Shown here: in pieces, positions 42,907 to 52,666 of the stretch
How positions within the stretch are numbered: the stretch's first letter is position 1
How the letters are laid out: each line of letters opens with the position of its first letter
Source of the DNA: JANQRX01 sp963663975
GTDB taxonomy: Bacteria > Pseudomonadota > Alphaproteobacteria > Rhizobiales > Kaistiaceae
Assembly: GCA_963663975.2 (NCBI GenBank)
Contig: CAXXRA010000015.1
Location: 806,001-870,000, forward strand
Length of the DNA stretch: 64,000 nt
Direction of reading: 5' to 3'
The notes under the pieces: generated by a model
The model's input: only the letters and a program-made list of their open reading frames with translations
What the model was told of the DNA's origin: nothing
Database searches by the model: none
Made by a program: the position numbers and the translations under genes

Positions 42907-44857
42907 GAGGCCAACCCGCTGCTCGAGCGCGGTCGTTATCTCCTGGAACAGGCCGGGCCAGTCTCCTGGGGCGGTCTGACGAAACAGCCGCATGGTCGGA
43001 TACCATGGCGAATCCGTGCGCTCGGTGAGCCACCGCCAGTCGGGTCGATCGCGCAACGCCACCCACACCGGTAGCCCCATGGCGCCGGCCAGATGAGCCG
43101 GCCCGGTGTCGGAGGTGACGATCAGGTCAAGATTGGCCATCACCCCCGCAACCTCGTGATATCCAGAGGGATTGTTGGTGACCTCCTCGCCCAACCTCTC
43201 GACCTCCATGCCCCGGGGTAAATCGTCGAGCTGGTCGAGTCCGCGAAACACCTGCAGGCTGATCAGTCGGACGCTCGCAACACCTGTCAGTGGTTCAAAA
43301 TATTTGAGGGGAACGGAACGGAGCCGGTCGCCGCGGAACTCGGGATTACCCTGCCAGACGATCCCCACCTTGTATCCGGTTTGGCCGAGCCGCTCGGCCC
43401 ATTTATCGATGTAGCCCTCTCCGGCGCTCAAATAGGGCACGGTGTCGGGAATCGTGTCGATCGAGGTTTCGAAGACGAACGGCAGGCTCATGATCGCAAT
43501 CTGAAAATCGAACTCGCCGCGCAGGCCGGCATCATCGGTCACCCGGAACGATGGAAAATTCTCGGCCAGAAAGCCCCGCATTGCCTTGTGAGTGATGAAA
43601 GTGACATCGGCGCCGCGGCCTTCGAGCAGGGAGAGAAATCTCAGGAATTGGATGGTGTCGCCGTGACCTTGTTCGCTGTAGACCAGCAGCTTCTTGCCCG
43701 CTATTTCCCGGCCGTCCCATTGCGGCGCCAGATCGGCATAGCGGGCGCCGGTACGGTGTGATTTCTTCAATCGCCATTCATATTCGGGCCACGCTCGCTG
43801 CAGATCGCCGACCGTGAGATGGGCCAACGCCAGATTCTCGTGGGCCTGCCGGTTGTCCGGCTCAATCTCGATGGCGCGCTCAAACGCCTCGATGGCACCG
43901 GCGTAGTCCCCCCGCGCGCCAAGTGCCAACCCGCGCGCATGATGGATGTCGGCACCGTCCGCGCCAAGCCGTTCGGCTCGCTGAAGCGCTTCCCATTGCT
44001 CGTCGAAACGACCCAGTTCGCCGAGCACAATGCTGCGCGTGACATAGGCGGCCGCTTCGCGTGGCGCCAGTTCGATAGCCCGGTCGCTAGCCGCCAATGC
44101 GTCGTCGAGCCGCCGCATCTTGGTCAGCGTTACCGCCCTGGCGGCATGCGCCTCGGCAAATTCGGGCCGGTAGAAGATCAGCGCGTCGACCGGCTCAAGC
44201 GCCTTTTCGAAATCCTCAATCGCCACCAACAGGACGTTGTGGAAGAGCAGCGCTTGCGCATGGGTGCCATCGGCGGCGAGCGCCCGCCGGACCGCGGCGA
44301 TGGCCTCGCCGGTCTGACCCATCCGGTGCAATGCCGAGGCGCGACCGGCCATCGCATCGGCGCTGTGCGGATCGTGCTTGAGCGCCGAGGCGAAGTCGGT
44401 CAGGGCCAGCATCGGCTGGCCGAGGTCCAGAAATGTCATGCCGCTGGCGAGCCGCGCCTGGCTGAAATCCGGTCGCGATTTGACCGCCAGTTGGTAAGCC
44501 GTCGAGGCGTCGTCGAGACGCCCCAATTGCCGCAGGATGTTGCCGTGGTTGAAACTCGCCATTGCGTAACCGGGACGCAGTTTGAGGGCACGTTGTTGGG
44601 CCCGCAGCGCCTCTTCGAGCCGACCCATTTCCTGCAGCACCACGCCTCTGTTGCAGTGGGCTTCGGGGAAGGAAGGCGCCATTCTTAGTCTCTCGATCAA
44701 AGGATTTGAGCGCATCGTGCAGGCGGCCGGTCTTGAGGTAGATGTCACCGATCACATTGCGGCCGACCGGGGTTTTGAGAGCAAGGCCGGCGCTTGTGTC
44801 CAGGGTCGCAACAGCCTCGTCAAAACGACCCGCTTCGATGTGGCCGACGGCGGTCAT
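42874..44857 (-). pseudogene. TPR protein with glycosyltransferase-like C-terminal domain, one apparent frameshift
   Basis: The N-terminal half consists of about ten TPR units (for example EAHCNRGVVLQEMGRLEEAL, then AIEAFERAIEIEPDNRQAHE). The C-terminal half resembles heptosyltransferase/GT-B proteins: KKLLVYSEQGHGDTIQFLRF, KVGIVWQGNPEFRGDRLRSV, VTSDTGPAHLAGAMGLPVWV. Such TPR-GT proteins are common in Alphaproteobacteria; the acceptor is unknown. The start ATG 44857 (AVGHIEAGRFDEAVATL) is in one frame and the rest, from ~44690, in another, as if one base were inserted. The last residues (TNSEPF, stop) are encoded by the arm of the palindromic repeat. Confidence 0.75.
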
Positions 44858-44962
44858 CAGGATCTGCCTGACCGCGTTTTGCCGTCCGGGCTCGCGCTGA
44901 GGTGATTTCACTCTGTCATCGAGCCCGTAGCCGGCAAACCGCAATGACCGATCCGCGCCACA

Positions 44963-47900
44963 TCACAGACCACGGTCGCGGGCAAAATCGGCCAGAAGGC
45001 CGGCCGCCACCGAAACGCGGGAAACGGTCAGTTCCTCCGATTCCGTCATCCCGGCAATGGCTTCCAGGGTGCGCGGAGCGCCGGCACCGGCATCGGTCAG
45101 CCAGCGGTCGATCGCGTCGGGCCGTGTGCCGAGCGAGAGAACGCCCTTGGTGAGTTCGCGATGAACTCTGGCCAACCCCTCGAGTGCGCGCTCGAGCGCC
45201 ATGTCGTCGTAATAATCGGTGAGTGAAAGTCGTCGGGCGAGCTGTTCGATGCGGGCAATGCGGAAACGCTCGCCGATTTCGAAGAAGATAGTGGCGGTCG
45301 GCAGAAGTGCAGCGCCGGCGGCCGTCGCGGCAACGCAAATATCAAGCGCCGAAGCCAGAACCGGCAATTTGGCGGTCGCTTTGGCAAGATCCTCGGGCAC
45401 GCCGCTTGCCACGAATGCTTCCGTCTTGCGGGCAATCACCTCCGCCAGCCGCGTGGGGAGTACTCCGTCGAGATCGGCTTTGATTCCCTCGACTGCAGGA
45501 CGGAACATGTCGATCGTGGCGCCTACGCCACCGCTGAACGAGGCGTTTTCCAGGAACCAGACTGTACGCCCGTGAACCAGGTCGCGGGCCTCCTGGTAGA
45601 GCGACAGCTGAACCTCCCGCTGGAGCCGGTTGTCCAGCGCGTCGACCCGCCCATGGAAATCCCGCAGCGAGAAGGCTTCACGCACCGCGACATAGGCACG
45701 GGCAATGGCGCTGGGGCCGGCGCCCGTCCGATCGGCCATTTGCCTGACGAAGGTCGCGCCGCAGCGGTTGACCATGGAATTCGACAAATTGGTGATGACG
45801 ATCTCCCGGCGCAGTCGGTGGCCTTTGATTTCATTAGCAAATTCGGCCCGCATCCTGCTTGGAAAATACCGCATCAACTCGTTCGAGAACGAAGGGTCGT
45901 CGGCGACATCTCCGGCCAGAAGATCATCGAAGATGGTGATCTTCGCGTAGGCCAGCAGCACCCCGATCTCGGCGCGGGTGAGCGGCTGACCCGCGGCTTG
46001 CCGCTCATCCATGGCCGCGTCGTCCGGCAGGATCTCAACCGACCTGTCGAGCAGCCCGCGGCGCTCAAGCGCCTGCATCAGCCGCTGTTGAAAATCCGAC
46101 CCCTTCAGCCCCCGGCGCTCGGTCAGCGAAATGGCCAGGGTCTGTGCATAGTTGTTGGTGAGCGCCAATTGGGCGACTTCGTTGGTCATGGCCTTCAGGA
46201 CGCGGTTGCGCCGGGCGATCGTCAGCCTGCCGGCGCGGACCGCGGCGCCCAGGGCGATCTTGATGTTGACCTCGATGTCGGACGTGTTGACGCCGGCGGA
46301 ATTGTCGATCGCGTCTGAATTGCACCGCCCGCCGGCCAGGCCGTAGGCGATGCGGGCACGCTGGGTTAAGCCGAGATTGGCGCCCTCGCCGATGACCCGG
46401 GCCTTGACCTCGTCGGCGGCGATCCGGATGGCGTCATTGCTCCGGTCACCGACATCCTCATCGCGTTCATTCGGGCCCTTGACGAAGGTTCCCACGCCGC
46501 CGAACCAGAGAAGGTCGACCTTGGCTCCAAGGATCGCCCGCATGACTTCCTGGGGCGTGGCGCGGCTCGCGGTCAAGCCGAGGAGTTCCTGGATCTCGCG
46601 GCCGATCTGAAGCGACTTCTTGCGGCGTGAAAAGATCCCGCCCCCTTTCGAAATGAGGTCGCGGTCATAGTCCTGCCAGCTTGAGCGCTGCATCTCGAAC
46701 AGACGGCGACGCTCGGCCAGGGCGATTTTTGGATCCGGGTCGGGATCGATGAAGATATCGCGATGATCGAAGGCGGCCACCAGCCTGATCGCCGGCGACA
46801 ACAGCATGCCGTTGCCGAATACATCGCCGGACATGTCACCGACGCCGGCCACGGTGAACGGCGTGGTCTGGATGTCGATATTCATTTCGCGGAAATGCCG
46901 CTTGACCGACTCCCAGGCGCCGCGCGCGGTGATGCCCATTTTTTTGTGGTCGTAGCCGGCCGAGCCGCCGCTGGCGAAAGCGTCACCCAGCCAGAAGCCG
47001 CGCTTGACGGCGATGGCGTTGGCGATGTCGGAGAAGGTCGCCGTTCCCTTGTCGGCGGCAACCACGAGATAGGGATCGTCGCCGTCCCGTCGCACCACCA
47101 TCGGCGGCGGCACGATCGCTCCGCCGTCGAGATTGTCGGTGATGTCGAGCATGCTGGACACGAAGATGCGATAGGTCGCCTCGCCCTCGGCAAGAAATTC
47201 CTCGCGCGTCGCTCCGGGCCGCAGCCATTTGGCGACAAAACCGCCCTTGGCGCCGACCGGTACGATCACGGCGTTCTTGACCTGCTGCGCCTTGACCAGC
47301 CCGAGGATCTCGGTGCGAAAATCCTGAGCTCGGTCGGACCAGCGTAGACCACCTCGGGCAATTTCGCCGAACCTCAAATGGACGCCCTCGACTCGCGGCG
47401 CGTGGACAAAAATTTCCCGGAAAGGACGCGGTTTGGGCAGGCTGTCGACCTGCCGCGAATCGAATTTGAAGACGATCTCTGATTTCGGTTGTCCGTCGCC
47501 CGTCCTCTGAAAAAAGTTCGTTCTGAGCATCGCAGCGAGGACATTAACGAGGCGCCGGACGATGGTGTCGTCTTCAAGCGTCTCGACCTCCGCCAGAGCG
47601 TTGATGATGGACTGTTGCGCCGATTCGGCAGCGATGTCGTCCAAGCCGTCGGGATCGAAACGGGTGTGAAACAGTGTCACGATCAGCCGCGCGATCTCCG
47701 GGTAGCGCTGCAGCGCCTCCCAAATTGAGCGCTGTGAGTATGGTGTACCTGCCTGATGGAGAAAGTGCCCCAGCGCCCGGATCAGTGCCGCATCCCGCCA
47801 AGCCAGCCCCGCGATCAGGACCAGGCCATTGTAGCCGTCGTCCTCGGCCCGGCGATGCCAAACGGCCAGCAGGCAATCGGTCAGCGCCTGCTTGACTTGC

Positions 47901-49798
47901 TCGAGGCCGACCGGGGAGCCGTCGGCGCGCCTCAGCGCCATGTCGTGGACATGGATCTCCGCCGCACCGCCCGCCGGAACGATCTCGAAGGTTTGCTCGG
48001 CGATGACGCGAAAGCCCATGTTCTCCAGGATCGGCACGCGCTGAGACAGGCTCAGAGGCTTTGCCCGGTGGAACAGCTTCAGCCCGACTTCGTCGGGTTC
48101 GGCATCCTCAAGCTCGTGAAACTCGGCCGCCAGCGGCTCGTCGTCGGTCAGCCGCTCGAAGGTGTCGATGTCGCCGATTGCGACATCGGGATCGAACACC
48201 TCGCGATAGGCGACCGGAAAGGCCGCCTCGTATTTGCGCTTGCCAACCCCAGCCGCGCCGCCCCGTTCGCTTCGTGCAAAATGGAGGCGCAGACTGTCGG
48301 ACCACGTCCGCACGATATCGGCCACGCCCGCCTCGAGCATCGCCTCGTCATAGACTGGCGCTTTACCCTCGTCGCGCCCGATGATGAAGTGCACGCGGGC
48401 AAGAACGGTGGCTTCAGGATAGGCCGGGTAGAACGCGGACACATGGCCGTCGAACTGCTCCGCCAGATAGTCGCCGATCGCAATCCGAATCGCGGTGTTG
48501 TACCGATCGCGCGGCACGAACACGATGACCGAGACATAACGGTCGAACTCGTCCGGACGCACCAGAACCCTGATGCGCGGCCGCTCATAAAGCTCCAGGA
48601 TGGCGAGACTGAAATCGTAGAGCGTTTGATCGTCGATATGGAACAGTTCATCTCGCGGATAAGATTCCAGGACGTTGAACAGCGCCTTGCCCGAATGCGC
48701 GTCCGGCTCGAATCCGGCCAATGCCAGCACCCGCTCGGTTTTGCGGCGAAGATAGGGAATGACCCGAGTCGAGCGGTTGTAAGCGGTCGACGTGAACAGC
48801 CCGATGATGCGAAGCTCGCCGGTCAGCCTGCCGATCTTGTCGTGCAATTTGGCCCCGACATAGTCCATATACGCCCGGCGATGGACGCGTGATTTGATGT
48901 TGGCTTTGGTGACGAACAACGGCTCCGGTCGCATCAGAAAGGCCCGGGTCGCCGGCGTCGCGGTGTAGGCCTGGTCCCCGCGGCGCAGGACCCGGACCTT
49001 TGGATTACCCAGGATTCCGAGCCCCGGCCCGTCGCGGCGCTTCAGTTCCCCACGAGCCTTACCGCCGACGAAATCGTACTCACGGATGCCGAGCAGCGTG
49101 AAATTGTCGTCGAGCAGCCACTTCAGGAACGCGATGGCCTCATCGCGGTGCTCGTCTGAAAAGCCGGCGTGACCAAAGCGATAATCGTCGATGGCCTTTT
49201 CGACCCGCTCACGCATGGTGCGCCAGTCAGTCACGACGCGGCGCACTTCGACCAGGAGGCCGTCGAGTTTCTCCTGCAGTGCGTTGCGATCGGCTTCGCC
49301 GGAGAGCCGCGAGACATGAATCTGGATGAGGCTCTCGCGCATCGCATTGGCCGGTGGTTTGGATGTCGCCGAACCGATGAAGGTTGTCAGTTCTCCTCGC
49401 GCGGCGCGTTTCACCATGATGATGGGGTGAGCAACGAATTTTATTTCGACGCCGAATGCCTCGAGCTCACCGATGATCGAGTCGACGAGAAACGGCATGT
49501 TGTCGTTCAGCACTTCGACCAGCGTGATGCTGCGGTGCTGATGGGCGCGACCATCGATGTCGGGATTGGTGAGACGCAGGATATGCTTCCCGGCAGGTCG
49601 TCTGGCGATCAGCTCACCGGCCGATTTTACGAACCAGGCGTTCTCGGCGTTCGAATAGGCCTGCAGATCCTCGATATTGGCGTTTGAAAACAGCGCACCC
49701 GCCAGTTCGCCGAGATCTTGACCCGCTCCATCGGATTTGAGGCGTCGACGCACGCCCGCAATCAGTTTTTTCCGTTCATCCTGGCCTGCCGGTGCCAT
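44963..49798 (-). CDS. NAD-specific glutamate dehydrogenase, large (~180 kDa) class
   Basis: Converts glutamate to 2-oxoglutarate and ammonia. About 1611 residues, the length of the Caulobacter/Pseudomonas/Streptomyces large GDH class. N-terminal ACT-like regulatory region (SITLVEVLNDNMPFLVDSII), then the GDH core with RGGLRWSDRAQDFRTEILGL, AVIVPVGAKGGFVAKW, DNLDGGAIVPPP, VGDMSGDVFGNGML and WFGGVGTFVKGPNERDEDVG, and GEGANLGLTQRARIAYGLAG in the NAD domain. ATG 49798 follows GGGGAGAGG. It links amino-acid catabolism (arginine/proline genes here) to the TCA cycle. Confidence 0.95.
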   Translation of the reverse strand: MAPAGQDERKKLIAGVRRRLKSDGAGQDLGELAGALFSNANIEDLQAYSNAENAWFVKSAGELIARRPAGKHILRLTNPDIDGRAHQHRSITLVEVLNDNMPFLVDSIIGELEAFGVEIKFVAHPIIMVKRAARGELTTFIGSATSKPPANAMRESLIQIHVSRLSGEADRNALQEKLDGLLVEVRRVVTDWRTMRERVEKAIDDYRFGHAGFSDEHRDEAIAFLKWLLDDNFTLLGIREYDFVGGKARGELKRRDGPGLGILGNPKVRVLRRGDQAYTATPATRAFLMRPEPLFVTKANIKSRVHRRAYMDYVGAKLHDKIGRLTGELRIIGLFTSTAYNRSTRVIPYLRRKTERVLALAGFEPDAHSGKALFNVLESYPRDELFHIDDQTLYDFSLAILELYERPRIRVLVRPDEFDRYVSVIVFVPRDRYNTAIRIAIGDYLAEQFDGHVSAFYPAYPEATVLARVHFIIGRDEGKAPVYDEAMLEAGVADIVRTWSDSLRLHFARSERGGAAGVGKRKYEAAFPVAYREVFDPDVAIGDIDTFERLTDDEPLAAEFHELEDAEPDEVGLKLFHRAKPLSLSQRVPILENMGFRVIAEQTFEIVPAGGAAEIHVHDMALRRADGSPVGLEQVKQALTDCLLAVWHRRAEDDGYNGLVLIAGLAWRDAALIRALGHFLHQAGTPYSQRSIWEALQRYPEIARLIVTLFHTRFDPDGLDDIAAESAQQSIINALAEVETLEDDTIVRRLVNVLAAMLRTNFFQRTGDGQPKSEIVFKFDSRQVDSLPKPRPFREIFVHAPRVEGVHLRFGEIARGGLRWSDRAQDFRTEILGLVKAQQVKNAVIVPVGAKGGFVAKWLRPGATREEFLAEGEATYRIFVSSMLDITDNLDGGAIVPPPMVVRRDGDDPYLVVAADKGTATFSDIANAIAVKRGFWLGDAFASGGSAGYDHKKMGITARGAWESVKRHFREMNIDIQTTPFTVAGVGDMSGDVFGNGMLLSPAIRLVAAFDHRDIFIDPDPDPKIALAERRRLFEMQRSSWQDYDRDLISKGGGIFSRRKKSLQIGREIQELLGLTASRATPQEVMRAILGAKVDLLWFGGVGTFVKGPNERDEDVGDRSNDAIRIAADEVKARVIGEGANLGLTQRARIAYGLAGGRCNSDAIDNSAGVNTSDIEVNIKIALGAAVRAGRLTIARRNRVLKAMTNEVAQLALTNNYAQTLAISLTERRGLKGSDFQQRLMQALERRGLLDRSVEILPDDAAMDERQAAGQPLTRAEIGVLLAYAKITIFDDLLAGDVADDPSFSNELMRYFPSRMRAEFANEIKGHRLRREIVITNLSNSMVNRCGATFVRQMADRTGAGPSAIARAYVAVREAFSLRDFHGRVDALDNRLQREVQLSLYQEARDLVHGRTVWFLENASFSGGVGATIDMFRPAVEGIKADLDGVLPTRLAEVIARKTEAFVASGVPEDLAKATAKLPVLASALDICVAATAAGAALLPTATIFFEIGERFRIARIEQLARRLSLTDYYDDMALERALEGLARVHRELTKGVLSLGTRPDAIDRWLTDAGAGAPRTLEAIAGMTESEELTVSRVSVAAGLLADFARDRGL

Positions 49799-49900
49799 GT
49801 CAGCCTCTCCCCTCCCGCGCCATCGAGCGCGGGGTCGATATCCAGGGCCATCCGATCGCACCGCGGCGAGGCGATGGACGCTCCCTTGTCCGGACCGATC

Positions 49901-50176
49901 TTAGCGCGAAATCGGGGTCGCGTTGGCGATGCCTTCGACGCCAGCGTGAACTGCAAGTATGCGGACCGGGGATCCGGTCTGGTTGATACCATTGTGGGGC
50001 CAGCGAAGTGCTTCCAGGAGTGCGTCGCCGGCGTCGAAGTTTCGGCGTCCCTTGTCACCGTCCTCGACGACGGGCGTACTTTCCAGGACGTAGCCGAAGA
50101 CAAATCGCGTGGCCTTGCGAGGCTGATGGTCCGTTTCCTGACTCGCATCACGTGAACCCTGCGATTCGAGGACCAT
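49901..50176 (-). pseudogene. Probable cupin-domain protein remnant
   Basis: A 91-residue frame whose latter part reads like a cupin barrel: RFVFGYVLESTPVVEDGDKG, FDAGDALLEA, PHNGINQTGSPVRILAVHAG, EGIANATP. The first cupin motif with its HxH metal ligands is missing and the N-terminus is unlike cupins, so it is truncated or frame-damaged. It lies 103 bp upstream of the NAD-GDH gene on the same strand. Apart from this and the LexA box, the 490-bp gap 49799-50289 shows no other feature. Confidence 0.4.
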
Positions 50177-50258
50177 CGGCTGTCCGTGACGGGGATGGTG
50201 CGTACCGCCAACAACGTCGTCTTACTTGACTCCTGTCCCGTTCTCTGGAATCAATAAG

Positions 50259-50273
50259 GAACAAAACAAGAAC
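50259..50273 (+). promoter_or_regulatory. LexA (SOS) box of the imuA-imuB-dnaE2 operon
   Basis: GAAC-AAAACAA-GAAC is an exact match to the alphaproteobacterial LexA operator GAAC-N7-GAAC. It ends 17 bp before the imuA ATG, where bound LexA would block transcription start or elongation. This places the mutasome operon under SOS control, as in other Alphaproteobacteria. Confidence 0.9.
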
Positions 50274-50289
50274 ATAAGAGCTTTCAACC

Positions 50290-51192
50290 ATGCCAGCAGG
50301 GATTCCTTCGGCACGTGATGGCCTTGTCCGGCTGCGCCGCCGGATCGCCGAAATCGAAGGCCGCGGCGTGCTTCTCAACCAGGCGCCACGGTCCCAATCC
50401 GCCCTGGAAGCGGCAGCCATGCCGCCGGCTCTGTCCCCGCGCCGCGGCGGGACCTTCCTCCCCTTTGACATCCCCCGGCTCGACAATCTGATGGGCGGCG
50501 GACTGCGGCTGAACGCCCTTCATGAAATACGCACAGAGGCAAGCAGCGACGGTGCGGCGACCGGATTCGCCGCCGCGCTGGCCGCCCGCCTCGCAGGCCA
50601 GGACGATCGCCCGCTGGTGTGGATCATCCAAGCCATGGCGGGTCGTGAGGCGGGCCATCTCTACGGCGCCGGCCTTGACCGGTTCGGGCTCCCATCCCGG
50701 CGGGTGATTCTGGTCGGGGTGCGCAAGCCCGGCGAGGCTCTCTGGGTCTTTGAGGAGGCGCTCCGCTGCCGCGGTCTTGCCGGCGTGCTGGCCGAGATCA
50801 GACGCCATCCCCGTCTGCTCGACCTGACCGCCAGCCGCCGACTGGCGCTCCGCGCCCGCGAGAGCGGCGTGATGGGGCTGCTTCTGCGCCAGGCCGCCCA
50901 GGCCGATCCCGGCGCCGCGCTGACCCGTTGGCTGGTGACGTCACGACCCGCCGGCATTCTCGGCGGTTATCCGGCCGGCATCGGCCGACCCGCCTGGCAT
51001 CTGATCCTGGAGCGTAACCGGCGCGGCGCAACCGGCGCCATCGACCTGGAGTGGGATCATGAAGCACGCACCTTCGCGGAGATCGATACCGCCACCGCGA
51101 CGCATTCTCGCCCTGTGGCTCCCCCGTCTGTCCTGCGACCGCCTTCACCGTCAGGCGCTGGGACGGTCGTGGCGTTCAGGGACGCATCCTGA
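50290..51192 (+). CDS. imuA: ImuA, RecA-like SOS mutagenesis protein
   Basis: A 300-residue RecA/SulA-like protein of the ImuA-ImuB-DnaE2 mutasome, which performs error-prone translesion synthesis. Recognisable: FLPFDIPRLDNLMGGGLRLN, LHEIRTEASSDGAATGFAAA, VWIIQAMAGREAGHLYGAGL and VFEEALRCRGLAGVLAEIRR. It lacks a full Walker A, normal for ImuA. The conserved part ends near ERNRRGATGAIDLEWD; the last ~40 residues overlap imuB by 134 bp and are unusual. Preceded by a LexA box. Confidence 0.9.
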   Translation: MPAGIPSARDGLVRLRRRIAEIEGRGVLLNQAPRSQSALEAAAMPPALSPRRGGTFLPFDIPRLDNLMGGGLRLNALHEIRTEASSDGAATGFAAALAARLAGQDDRPLVWIIQAMAGREAGHLYGAGLDRFGLPSRRVILVGVRKPGEALWVFEEALRCRGLAGVLAEIRRHPRLLDLTASRRLALRARESGVMGLLLRQAAQADPGAALTRWLVTSRPAGILGGYPAGIGRPAWHLILERNRRGATGAIDLEWDHEARTFAEIDTATATHSRPVAPPSVLRPPSPSGAGTVVAFRDAS

Positions 51193-52666
51193 CCGGCCGC
51201 TGGCGGTCATCGCCAAGGTCAGGAACGCCATGCGCCTGGTCGCACTGGACGAAACGGCCGAACGCGCCGGCCTCAATCGGGGCCAGGCCCTGACCGATGC
51301 ACGCGCCATGGTCCCCGCGCTCGATGCGGTCGAAGAGGATGGCCGCGCCGACGCCCGATTGCTGGCCACGATCGCCGACTGGGCGGAACGCTACACCCCG
51401 CTTGTCGCACTCGCCGGTGGTGACGGTTTGACGCTCGACATCACCGGTTGCGCCCATCTGTTCGACGGCGAACGGGCGCTGCTGGTCGATCTTCTGGCGC
51501 GGCTTCAGGCCCAGGGATTTGCCGCCCGCGCCGCCATCGCCGACACCCCCGGCGCGGCGGCGGCCGTGGCCCGCTTCGGCACATCATCGGTGATCCCGGC
51601 CGGCGGCGCCCAGGCCAGGCTGCACAAGCTGCCGATGGCGGCGCTGCGCCTCGACACCGAAACGGTTGCGGCGATGGATCGGGTCGGCCTGAAGACCATC
51701 GGCCAGATTATCAACGCGCCGCGGGCGCCGCTCGCCGCCCGTTTCGGCTCTCACCTGATACGGCGGCTCGACCAGGCGTTGGCGCGCCAGGACGAGGTCA
51801 TCAATCCGCGCCGTCCCGCACCTTCCTTCATCGCCGAGCGCCGCTTCGCCGAGCCGATTGCCCGCGAAGACGACATTGCCGCGGTGCTCTCTTCACTTGC
51901 CACTTCCCTGGCCGCGCCTCTCGAGAAATACGGCAAGGGTGCCCGGCTCATCGAATTCAGCCTGTTCCGCGTCGATGGGTTTGTCGCCCGCATCTCGGTC
52001 GGAGCCAGCCGGCCGATACGGGCGCCCAGGTTGGTCCTGGATCTTTTTCGTGAAAAGTTTGCCGCTTTCGGCGATGCGCTCGACGCCGGTTTCGGGTTCG
52101 ATACCGCCCGCCTTTCCATCATCACCGTGGCCAATGCCGGATTCTCCCAGATCGACCTCAGCGGTGATGCCGCCGGCGAAGCCGATCTCGACGGACTGAT
52201 CGACCGCATTGGCGCCCGTCTCGGACCGGCCAGCGTGCAGCACATGGCGCCGCGCGAAAGTCACCTGCCCGAGCGAGCGGTCGAGGGCCGGACATGGACG
52301 CACGCCGATGTCGAAGAGGGCAGCACCGCAACCAGAAAGGCCCTGCCGGTGCCGGCCATGGCCCCCGCCGCCGATCCGATTGATCGCCCTTTGCGTCTTT
52401 TCACAAGGCCGGAACCGGTCGAGGCCATCGCCGCAGTGCCCGACGGCCCGCCGGTGCGCTTCCGCTGGCGCAGGGTCGTCTTCCAGATCGCACGCGCCGA
52501 GGGACCGGAACGGATCGCGGCAGAGTGGTGGCGGGATGATGATCTGACCCGCGACTATTTCCGCGTCGAGGACGCTGCCGGTCATCGCTTCTGGCTCTAT
52601 CGCGAAGGCCTGTACGGCCGCGAAACCTCCGCCCCGCGCTGGTTCCTGCACGGCGTGTTCGCATGA
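51059..52666 (+). CDS. imuB: ImuB, Y-family polymerase-like mutasome hub
   Basis: A 535-residue Y-family-like protein. The palm region starts ILALWLPRLSCDRLHR, where active polymerases have an Asp in a DMDAFF motif, so the catalytic acidic triad is missing, as expected for ImuB, which recruits DnaE2 and the beta clamp. Further blocks: RLVALDETAERAGLNRGQAL, GGDGLTLDITGCAHLFDGE, RRFAEPIAREDDIAAVLSSL. The C-terminal region ends YREGLYGRETSAPRWFLHGV. Its start lies inside imuA and its stop overlaps the dnaE2 start (ATGA). Confidence 0.92.
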   Translation: MKHAPSRRSIPPPRRILALWLPRLSCDRLHRQALGRSWRSGTHPDRPLAVIAKVRNAMRLVALDETAERAGLNRGQALTDARAMVPALDAVEEDGRADARLLATIADWAERYTPLVALAGGDGLTLDITGCAHLFDGERALLVDLLARLQAQGFAARAAIADTPGAAAAVARFGTSSVIPAGGAQARLHKLPMAALRLDTETVAAMDRVGLKTIGQIINAPRAPLAARFGSHLIRRLDQALARQDEVINPRRPAPSFIAERRFAEPIAREDDIAAVLSSLATSLAAPLEKYGKGARLIEFSLFRVDGFVARISVGASRPIRAPRLVLDLFREKFAAFGDALDAGFGFDTARLSIITVANAGFSQIDLSGDAAGEADLDGLIDRIGARLGPASVQHMAPRESHLPERAVEGRTWTHADVEEGSTATRKALPVPAMAPAADPIDRPLRLFTRPEPVEAIAAVPDGPPVRFRWRRVVFQIARAEGPERIAAEWWRDDDLTRDYFRVEDAAGHRFWLYREGLYGRETSAPRWFLHGVFA

